Below are positions 6,519 to 12,159 of a DNA stretch of 13,117 nucleotides, one piece after another. The DNA is taken from positions 1-13,117 of the forward strand of contig JBFWQM010000158.1 of NCBI GenBank assembly GCA_050249455.1. The letters run 5' to 3'. The stretch's first letter is position 1; the number at the start of each line of letters is the position of its first letter. Source of the stretch: JBFWQM01 sp050249455 (GTDB taxonomy: Bacteria; Pseudomonadota; Alphaproteobacteria; MPNO01; VGEU01). The notes beneath the pieces were generated by a model that saw nothing but the letters and a program-made list of their open reading frames with translations, ran no database searches and was not told where the DNA came from. The position numbers were made by a program, and so were the translations under genes.

Positions 6519-7535
6519 TCAGTGCACGGCCTCGGCGGCGGCCAGCCGCTCAAGCACGCGGCGGACCTGCAGGTTGCCGGCGTCGTTGTTGGTGTCGATC
6601 AACAGCTGGTCGTTCAGCCGCCGCTCCTGCTGGTGCTCCAGGATGGTCACGTCCTCGGTGAACGCCTGGCGGAACTGGCCGGCCAGCATCTCGATCATCG
6701 CCGCGTCGTGCGCCGTCGGGTCGAACGCCGACGACCAGAAATAATGCGTCGAGGACTCGGTCTCCGGCGTGATGGAATGCAGGCTGAAGCGCTCCAGCGC
6801 CGTGGCGCGGTTACCTTCCGGCGCGCCGGTGCCGGTCGGCGCAACGCCGGCATTGACGGTGACGAAGCTGGGCGGATGGAAGTCGATGACCTGCCAGCGG
6901 TCGATGTTGGCGTTGGTGCCGAGCGCGCGGGCATAGGTCGGCGCCGGCGCGATGTCGTACATCCAGCGGGTGGTGCGGACGTTGTCGCCGTTGCGCGCGG
7001 TCTTCACCTCGGCCTGGTCGGTCACCTCGCGGCTGCCGATGGTCGAGCCGTGGACGAAGGTCAAGTGGGTGAAGTCCATCAGGTTCTCGACCAGGAGCCG
7101 CCAGTCGAACTTATTGTGGAAGCGTAGCTGCGAGGCGTCCCAGCCCGGCCGGTCCAGCGGTTCGTAGCGGAACGCCTTCGCCGGGTCCGCCTCTGCCGGG
7201 TCGCCCGGCCAGATCCACACCAGCCCGTAGCGCTCGAAGGTCGGGTAGCAGCGCACCGCCGCGCCGGGCGGCACCTGCTTCTGGCCGGGGACGCGGATGC
7301 AGCGGCCGTCGGGCCCGAACGTCACGCCGTGATAGCCGCACTCCAGCGCGTCACCGTCCAGGCGCCCCAGCGACAGCGGCAAGCCGCGATGCGGGCAGCG
7401 GTCGGCGAAGGCGACTGGATCGCCCGATTCACCGCGGTAAAGCACGACCGGCTCGCCCATGATCGTGCGCGCCATCGGCTTGCGCCCCACCTCGTCGGCG
7501 CCCGCAGCGACGTACCAGTAGTTCCGCAACAGCAT
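6519..7535 (-). CDS. Rieske non-heme iron oxygenase, VanA / phthalate 4,5-dioxygenase-like oxygenase subunit
   Basis: A 338-residue aromatic-ring or O-demethylating oxygenase subunit. Numbered from the chosen start, the [2Fe-2S] Rieske motif is C47-P-H49 and C66-G-Y-H69 (16 residues between the pairs). The mononuclear iron site is in ENLMDFTHLTFVH, with D154, H157 and H162, and D295 in FTEDVTILEHQQ as the likely third ligand. N-terminal LLRNYWYVAAG and EPVVLYR are typical of the VanA/OHP group, whose members are homo-oligomeric and need a separate FMN/[2Fe-2S] reductase; none is encoded in the window. The start at 7535 is preferred because GGGGAG (7548-7543) lies 7 bases upstream. An ATG at 7550 in the same frame would overlap that site. 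It is first in an operon with the Pht5-like gene and divergent from the TPR gene. The substrate is probably an aromatic acid; not determined. Confidence 0.92.
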   Translation of the reverse strand: MLLRNYWYVAAGADEVGRKPMARTIMGEPVVLYRGESGDPVAFADRCPHRGLPLSLGRLDGDALECGYHGVTFGPDGRCIRVPGQKQVPPGAAVRCYPTFERYGLVWIWPGDPAEADPAKAFRYEPLDRPGWDASQLRFHNKFDWRLLVENLMDFTHLTFVHGSTIGSREVTDQAEVKTARNGDNVRTTRWMYDIAPAPTYARALGTNANIDRWQVIDFHPPSFVTVNAGVAPTGTGAPEGNRATALERFSLHSITPETESSTHYFWSSAFDPTAHDAAMIEMLAGQFRQAFTEDVTILEHQQERRLNDQLLIDTNNDAGNLQVRRVLERLAAAEAVH

Positions 7536-7542
7536 CGTCGGT

Positions 7543-7548
7543 CTCCCC
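7543..7548 (-). promoter_or_regulatory. Shine-Dalgarno site deciding the Rieske gene start
   Basis: GGGGAG on the minus strand sits 7 bases before the ATG at 7535, giving an N-terminus of MLLRNYWYV that fits the family. The in-frame ATG at 7550 would run through this site and adds only five residues. Confidence 0.7.
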
Positions 7549-7554
7549 ATTCGA

Positions 7555-7586
7555 TTTATTGCTAACGATGGTAGCGGAGTTTATTG
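7555..7586. promoter_or_regulatory. AT-rich operator/promoter candidate upstream of the Rieske operon
   Basis: GCTAACGATGGTAGC (7561-7575) is an imperfect 15-base palindrome of the form GCTAnCnnnGnTAGC. It is flanked on both sides by the direct repeat TTTATTG (7555-7561 and 7580-7586). It lies 20-50 bases upstream of the Rieske start and about 90-120 bases upstream of the divergent TPR gene. The local AT content is far above the surroundings. This is where a promoter and regulator site are expected; no -35/-10 pair is clear enough to call. Confidence 0.45.
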
Positions 7587-7646
7587 GGGCGGGCGAGCCG
7601 CGATTCGCCCTGGACGCCCCGCCCGCCGCGGGTCCACCATGCCGCC

Positions 7647-7664
7647 CCCGGCCGCCCGGCCGGG
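7647..7664 (+). promoter_or_regulatory. GC palindrome directly before the TPR gene's ribosome binding site
   Basis: CCCGGCCG, CC, CGGCCGGG is a perfect 8-base inverted pair with a 2-base centre. In RNA it would fold as a 7-base-pair stem with a 4-base loop. One base separates it from GAGGAG (7666-7671), which is followed by the ATG at 7678. It could influence ribosome access to the start, or it may be a chance product of high GC. Confidence 0.35.
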
Positions 7665-7677
7665 CGAGGAGACCGCG

Positions 7678-9117
7678 ATGTCAGCCGTACCCGCGCAAAA
7701 GGATCGTCTTGGCTTCGACCTCAGCACGGCGAGCGCCGCCGCGGCGGCGCAGTACCAGACGGGGGTCGATCTCTACATGTCCGGCCATGCCGGTGCCGAG
7801 CCGGCGCTGCAAGGGGCGATGGCCGCCGACCCCGGCTTCGCGCTGGCGCCGGCCGCATTGGTCGCCCTGCTGCGCGACACCGGCCGCAACGACGACGCCC
7901 GGCGCTACGCCGACCAGGCGCGCGCATTGGCCGAACGGCTCCCGCCGCGCGAGCGCCAGCATGTCGAGGCGCTGGCCCTGATGGCGCAAGACCAGGGCGA
8001 CGATGCCTTCGCGCTGATGCGCCGGCACCTCGCGGAATTCCCGCGCGACGCGCTGATCCTGCTGCGCGCCGACCGCCACGTCTTCTACAGCGGCGGCGAG
8101 GACCGCCAGCGCAAGCAGCTCGACCTGCTCGCCGCGTTCGCAAACGACTACGACGACGACTGGTGGTTTCCCGGCCAGTACGGCTTCGCGCTCGGCGAAT
8201 GCGGCCATTACGAGCAGGCGGTGGCGCTGGCCGAGCGGTCGCTCGCGCTCAACCCCAAGAACGTCTGGGCGGCGCACACGCTGGCCCACGTCTATGCCGA
8301 CACCAAGGACGATGCGCGCGGCGCCGCTTTCCTCGGGCCGTGGCTCGGCGCGTGCGACCCGCGCGCGCCGATGCTCGGCCACGCGTCCTGGCACCTCGCG
8401 CTGTTCGAGCTCGGCCGCGGCCGCTATCGCGAGGCGATGCGGATCTACGACGACCGCGTGTGCCCGGCCGCGTGCAGGCACCGCAGCACCTTGAACAATT
8501 CGGCGTCGTTCCTGTGGCGCTGCATGACCTATGGCTACGCCGCGCCGCAGGCAAAGTGGGACGCGCTGCAGGACCTCGCGCTCGGCATCGCCGGCAGGTG
8601 CCGCGCCGAATGGGACGACATGAATGCCGCGCTGGCTCTCGCCGGCGCCGGCAACCAGGCCGGCCATGCAAAGCTGGTCGCCGCGCTTCATGCGCTCGAT
8701 GCCAAGGGCCACGCGACGGCGGGCGCGGTGGGCCTGCCGCTGACGCTGGGGGCGTGGGCGTTCGCGCAGCGGGACTATGAGGGAGCGATCCGGCACATGG
8801 CGCCGGCGATCGAGCGCATCGCCGCGGTCGGCGGCAGCAACGCCCAGCACGAGGTGTTCTGGGACGCGCTGATCGAGGCCTACCTGCGCACCGGCCGCTT
8901 CGCCGAGGCCGAGGCGCTGCAGCGCCGCCGCTTCGACCCGCAGCCGACCGCGCGCGACCACCTGCGCCTCGCCCGCGCGCTCCGCGGTGCCGGCCGGCGC
9001 GACGAGGCGGCGCAAAGCCTCCGCCGCGCCGCCGCCGGCTGGACCGACGCCGACCCCGACTCGCCGGAAGCGGCCGCCGTGCACGACCTGCTGTCGGAGA
9101 CGGCGCCGGCGCACTGA
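7678..9117 (+). CDS. StaR/TTC38-like tetratricopeptide repeat protein
   Basis: A 479-residue, all-helical, probably cytoplasmic protein with no signal peptide or membrane segment. TPR-like helix pairs run through the whole length; a clear one is YGFALGECGHYEQAVALAERSLALNP (168-193). The segments DDWWFPGQYGFAL (160-172), AAHTLAHVYAD (198-208), HASWHLALFEL (235-245) and NAQHEVFWDALIEAYL (388-403) match a conserved bacterial-to-animal family typified by Streptomyces StaR and human TTC38. Its biochemical role is unknown. Two H-x3-H motifs (H200/H204 and H235/H239) are noteworthy. The start at 7678 follows GAGGAG with 6 bases between; an upstream ATG at 7639 would add a proline-rich 13 residues with no ribosome site. 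It is divergent from the Rieske operon and convergent with the ABC receptor gene, only 15 bases separating the two stops. Its link to the catabolic genes is by position only. Confidence 0.88.
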   Translation: MSAVPAQKDRLGFDLSTASAAAAAQYQTGVDLYMSGHAGAEPALQGAMAADPGFALAPAALVALLRDTGRNDDARRYADQARALAERLPPRERQHVEALALMAQDQGDDAFALMRRHLAEFPRDALILLRADRHVFYSGGEDRQRKQLDLLAAFANDYDDDWWFPGQYGFALGECGHYEQAVALAERSLALNPKNVWAAHTLAHVYADTKDDARGAAFLGPWLGACDPRAPMLGHASWHLALFELGRGRYREAMRIYDDRVCPAACRHRSTLNNSASFLWRCMTYGYAAPQAKWDALQDLALGIAGRCRAEWDDMNAALALAGAGNQAGHAKLVAALHALDAKGHATAGAVGLPLTLGAWAFAQRDYEGAIRHMAPAIERIAAVGGSNAQHEVFWDALIEAYLRTGRFAEAEALQRRRFDPQPTARDHLRLARALRGAGRRDEAAQSLRRAAAGWTDADPDSPEAAAVHDLLSETAPAH

Positions 9118-9132
9118 TGCGGTTTGTCGCGG

Positions 9133-10161
9133 CTACTTCATTTCCTTGGCCACTTCGGCCGCGAAATGGCCGTCAATGACGTCGTCATAGGCGATGTCCT
9201 TGTCGAGCATGCCGGTGGAGCGCACGACGGCGAGGGCGGTCTTCCACATCTCCGGCGTGATCTGGCCGTCCGCGGTCCACAGCTTGAATGCCTGGGCATT
9301 GTCGATGATCGCGTTGATGTCCTCATCCTTCAAGGTCGGCACTTCCTTCTTGCCGATCGCGACCACGTCGGCCCGCTTGGCCGGGTCCATCGAGAACCGC
9401 GATCCCTTCATGACGGCGCGCACGAATCCCTTCACGGTCTTGGGGTCGCTTTCGATCGTCTTCAGCGGGACGTTGATGGCCGTGAAGATGTAGGGGCCGA
9501 GTTCGGTCGGCGCTGACCAGGTCGGTCCCTTCCAGATCTTCTGCACGATGCCCTGGGTCAGGAACGGCTCGTTGGTGATGCCGAAATCGGCCTGCTTCGA
9601 CGCCACTGCGGCCAGCACGGCCGGATGCGAGGTTTCGACGATCGTCACGTCGGTCTTCGGGTTCAACCCGAATTGCTTCAGCATGTACAGCATGATCGAG
9701 TGCGGCGTCCCGCCGTACTGCATCACCGCGATCCGCTTGCCCTTCAGGAAGGTCTTGAGGTCGCCGGTAAGGTTGATGTCGGTGCGGGTCATCAGGTGGG
9801 TGTCGCCACGAACCATCACCGGCACGACAGCGCGGATGTCGGCGCCCTTCGCCTTCGCGAAGGCATTGTGCTCCGGCCCGCCGATGAAGGCCCACGCCTG
9901 GCCGCTCAACACGGCGTTGGTGTGCGCTGCGCCGCCGAGCAGGGTCGTTACCTTGACCTTGATGCCTTCGGCGTCGAAGAACCCCTTGTGGATGGCCGCA
10001 TAGAACGGCATGTAGCCCATGACGTGAACCGGCTCGGCGACCAGCAACTCCTTCTGTGCCGAGGCGGGCGCCGCCGTTGCCGCCGCAGCGGTCGCAACGA
10101 TGCCAACGAGAACACCACGCAGAATCGATAGCCGCGTCGTTGCCTTGTGTCGTGTGTCCAT
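9133..10161 (-). CDS. ABC transporter periplasmic substrate-binding protein, NMT1/SsuA/TauA (NitT/TauT) type
   Basis: A 342-residue secreted receptor. The N-terminus has basic residues, a hydrophobic stretch (about 17-32) and a likely signal cleavage after ASA at residue 35. The mature protein opens with VAEPVHVMGYMPFYAAIHKGFF, the family's strand-helix including the GYMPFY loop. It continues with the FIGGPEHNAFAKAKG ligand loop (92-106), GKRIAVMQYGGTPHS (141-155) and ADFGITNEPF (191-200). The ligand could be an organosulfonate, pyrimidine, nitrate-like or aromatic acid compound; the sequence does not decide. GGGGAGA precedes the ATG at 10161. It is the third gene of the ABC operon, 58 bases after the permease, and that gap contains two stem-loops. 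An upstream in-frame ATG at 10287 is rejected because it would lie inside the permease gene and put 42 non-signal residues first. Confidence 0.93.
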   Translation of the reverse strand: MDTRHKATTRLSILRGVLVGIVATAAAATAAPASAQKELLVAEPVHVMGYMPFYAAIHKGFFDAEGIKVKVTTLLGGAAHTNAVLSGQAWAFIGGPEHNAFAKAKGADIRAVVPVMVRGDTHLMTRTDINLTGDLKTFLKGKRIAVMQYGGTPHSIMLYMLKQFGLNPKTDVTIVETSHPAVLAAVASKQADFGITNEPFLTQGIVQKIWKGPTWSAPTELGPYIFTAINVPLKTIESDPKTVKGFVRAVMKGSRFSMDPAKRADVVAIGKKEVPTLKDEDINAIIDNAQAFKLWTADGQITPEMWKTALAVVRSTGMLDKDIAYDDVIDGHFAAEVAKEMK

Positions 10162-10185
10162 GTCGCTTCTCCCCGTGCGTCGTTG

Positions 10186-10202
10186 TGCCGGTTCCGCCGG
10201 CA
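10186..10202 (-). other. Stem-loop between permease and receptor genes, proximal to the receptor
   Basis: TGCCGG, a 5-base loop, CCGGCA form a perfect 6-base-pair stem located 24 bases upstream of the receptor start (10161). With the larger stem-loop at 10207-10233 it fills most of the 58-base gap. Intercistronic hairpins of this kind commonly protect or separate a highly expressed receptor mRNA segment in ABC operons; that role here is inferred. Confidence 0.45.
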
Positions 10203-10206
10203 GCGT

Positions 10207-10233
10207 CGGCGCCGCGCGCTCAGTGCGGCGCCG
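10207..10233 (-). other. Strong GC stem-loop enclosing the permease stop codon
   Basis: CGGCGCCGC (10207-10215) and GCGGCGCCG (10225-10233) are a perfect 9-base inverted pair with a 9-base loop. The permease stop codon (10222-10220) lies in the loop. No T-run follows on the minus strand, so it is not a classical terminator; mRNA stabilisation or attenuation between permease and receptor is more likely. Confidence 0.55.
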
Positions 10234-11107
10234 TGTCGTGCGTGAAGCCCTTGAGGAGCAGCCGCTCGATCCAGGCGACGCCGACATACATCAGGACCGC
10301 GAGGATCGAGAGGATGAACACGCCCACCCAGATGAGCGCGATGTCGTAGACTTGGCCGGCGTAGAGGATGGCGCGGCCGAGGCCGTGCTGCGAGGAGATG
10401 AACTCGCCGACGATGGCGCCGGCCAGCGCGAGCCCGATGTTGACCCGCAGCGAGGCGATGATCCACGGCATGACGGAGGGCACGACCAGCTTGGTGAACA
10501 CTTGCCAGCGGCTGGCGCCGAGCGAGTAGAAGAGCTTCTCCGAATCCTGGTCGACCGCCCGCACCGCGGCGAAGGTGGTGAGGATCGTCACCACGATGGT
10601 CAGCGCAACGCCCATCGCCACCTTCGACGGCATGCCCAGCCCGAACACCAGCACCACCAGCGGCGCCAGCGCGAATTTCGGCATCGCGTGGAACACGATA
10701 ATGAAGGGCTGCGACACCGTCGCATAGGTGCGCGACCACCAGAACGACAGCCCGATAATCGCGCCGCCGACGGTGCCGTAGACGAAGCCGAGAACGGTCG
10801 CGGCGAGCGTGTACCAGGTGTCGATATAGGCATCGCCCTGCTGGACGAAGACGATCGTCTTCTCCCAGATGAGGATCGGGCGCGACCAGAAGAAGGTGTC
10901 GATGAGGCCGATCTCGGCGCCGATCTCCCATGCGGCGAAGATCGCGACGACGATGCCCGCCTGCCATGCCGCGACGACGCCCCACGTCGCCTGGCGCGGC
11001 GTCTTGAGAATGCGTCCGCGGCTGCGCGCGAGCTGCCGCTCTGCGTGCCGCCCGGCATACGCTGCCCAGCCGCCTTTCGCCCGGTCTGCCTCGATTTTCT
11101 GGGCCAT
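10220..11107 (-). CDS. ABC transporter permease, SsuC/TauC (NitT/TauT) type
   Basis: A 295-residue membrane protein with a basic cytoplasmic N-terminal tail of about 40 residues. Hydrophobic segments lie near 43-66, 98-122, 130-156, 160-184, 213-238 and 257-282. The loop KLFYSLGASRWQVFTKLVVPSVMP (191-214) is a canonical EAA coupling motif including the conserved glycine (G197), unlike the permease at 4523-5419. FFWSRPILI (72-80) replaces the more usual FxxP-P-S entry motif. It should form the channel of a complete importer with the ATPase encoded upstream and the receptor encoded downstream. The start at 11107 is chosen because it clears the ATPase stop by 19 bases; an ATG at 11158 lies inside the ATPase gene. 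It is clearly diverged from the other permease in the window, so the two importers are not a recent duplication. Confidence 0.93.
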   Translation of the reverse strand: MAQKIEADRAKGGWAAYAGRHAERQLARSRGRILKTPRQATWGVVAAWQAGIVVAIFAAWEIGAEIGLIDTFFWSRPILIWEKTIVFVQQGDAYIDTWYTLAATVLGFVYGTVGGAIIGLSFWWSRTYATVSQPFIIVFHAMPKFALAPLVVLVFGLGMPSKVAMGVALTIVVTILTTFAAVRAVDQDSEKLFYSLGASRWQVFTKLVVPSVMPWIIASLRVNIGLALAGAIVGEFISSQHGLGRAILYAGQVYDIALIWVGVFILSILAVLMYVGVAWIERLLLKGFTHDTAPH

Positions 11108-11126
11108 CGTCTGCGCCCTTCCCGGT

Positions 11127-11939
11127 TCAGGCGACCGCCGCGGTCGCGGCCTCGTCATGCACTTCCGCCATCAGGAGATCGATGCAGGTCGTCTTGAGCG
11201 CGACGAAGGCAGGATCGCCGAGCACATGGCGGTCGCGCGGCCGCGGCAGCGGCACCTCCAGGGTCGCCTTGATGCGGCCCGGCCGCGCCGTCATGACGTG
11301 GACGATGTCCGACAGGAAAACCGCTTCCTCGACGTCGTGGGTGACGAACACGACGGTCTTGCCGAAGTCGGCCCAGAGCTGCAGCAGCCACGACTGCATC
11401 AGCGAGCGCGTCTGCGCGTCAAGCGCCCCGAACGGCTCGTCCAGCAGGACGATCTCGGTATCGTAGAGGAGGGTACGCAGCAGCGCCGCGCGCTGGCGCA
11501 TGCCGCCGGACAACGCGGCCGGATAGTGCCTCTCGAAGCCGCCCAGGCCATAACGGCGCAGGTACGGCCGCGCCCGCTCGCGCGCCGCCTCGCGGCCGAT
11601 GCCCTTGAGTTCCATGCCGAGGATCACGTTGTCGAGCAGGGTGCGCCACGGCAGCAGCAGGTCCTTCTGCAGCATGTAGCCGACCAGGCCGATCATGCGC
11701 GTCACGTCCTCGCCGCCGATCCGCACCGCGCCGGTAGTCGGCGCCTGCAGCCCGGCGATGATGTTGAAAAGCGTCGACTTGCCGCAGCCGGACGGGCCGA
11801 TGATGCTGACGAACTTGCCGTCCGGAATCGCGAGGTCCAGCGGCGCCAGCGCGGTGACGCTGCCGCTGGCGCCCGCGAAGACCTGCGACACGCCGTGAAG
11901 TTCAAGCTTTGCGCTTGCCTTGGGTCCCGGATCGCGCAT
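11127..11939 (-). CDS. ABC transporter ATPase, SsuB/TauB/NrtD (NitT/TauT) type
   Basis: A 270-residue nucleotide-binding subunit with Walker A GPSGCGKST (48-56), Q-loop Gln91, signature LSGGMRQR (143-150), Walker B IVLLDEP (163-169) and switch His201. The LLPWRTLLDNVILGMEL region and the C-terminal IKATLEVPLPRPRDR match the nitrate/sulfonate/taurine group. It is the first gene of an operon with permease and receptor genes, giving a self-contained importer. AGGGA lies just before the ATG at 11939. The 220-base region upstream, shared with the divergent amidase gene, carries a perfect palindrome at 12030-12045 that may be the regulator site. Confidence 0.95.
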   Translation of the reverse strand: MRDPGPKASAKLELHGVSQVFAGASGSVTALAPLDLAIPDGKFVSIIGPSGCGKSTLFNIIAGLQAPTTGAVRIGGEDVTRMIGLVGYMLQKDLLLPWRTLLDNVILGMELKGIGREAARERARPYLRRYGLGGFERHYPAALSGGMRQRAALLRTLLYDTEIVLLDEPFGALDAQTRSLMQSWLLQLWADFGKTVVFVTHDVEEAVFLSDIVHVMTARPGRIKATLEVPLPRPRDRHVLGDPAFVALKTTCIDLLMAEVHDEAATAAVA

Positions 11940-12029
11940 CGGTCCCTGCCTCTCCCGCTGTAGCGATCGACTTCGGCCGGCTACCCGCCGCAGCGAGGCG
12001 TGTGCTGCGGCCGACTACGCTGGAGACTT

Positions 12030-12045
12030 CGATAGCAGACTATCG
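12030..12045. promoter_or_regulatory. Perfect palindrome in the divergent promoter region (operator candidate)
   Basis: CGATAG, CAGA, CTATCG: 6-base arms with a 4-base centre. It is AT-richer than the GC-rich surroundings and lies about 90 bases from the ABC operon start and 115 from the amidase start. Size and symmetry fit a site for a dimeric regulator of the GntR, TetR or LysR type. The regulator is unknown; no -35/-10 pair is clear nearby. Confidence 0.5.
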
Positions 12046-12052
12046 GTGCGCT

Positions 12053-12114
12053 CACGCCGGCGCAACGCCGATCGCGCGGCGTCGGCGCAGGTCGGGCGTG
12101 ACTCCGCCGGCGTG
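12053..12114 (+). other. Nested inverted repeats upstream of the amidase gene (possible structured leader)
   Basis: CACGCCGGCG (12053-12062) and CGCCGGCGTG (12105-12114) are a perfect 10-base inverted pair. Inside, ACGCCG (12065-12070) and CGGCGT (12077-12082) form a 6-base-pair hairpin. If transcription begins upstream of 12053, the amidase mRNA leader would fold into a long stem ending 45 bases before the ATG. It matches no riboswitch class I recognise. Confidence 0.35.
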
Positions 12115-12159
12115 CGGGCGCAAGATGACGGTCCTCACCGGTTCCCGCGGAGCACCGCC

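Noticed and set aside
5429..6661. A 410-codon frame on the plus strand through the inverted repeat and the Pht5-like gene
   Set aside because: It starts in the repeat and lies antisense to a recognisable family member with family-consistent length.
7681..9114. A 477-codon frame on the minus strand opposite the TPR gene
   Set aside because: No domain is recognisable and it has an arginine-rich bias. The plus-strand frame has clear TPR helices and a good ribosome binding site.
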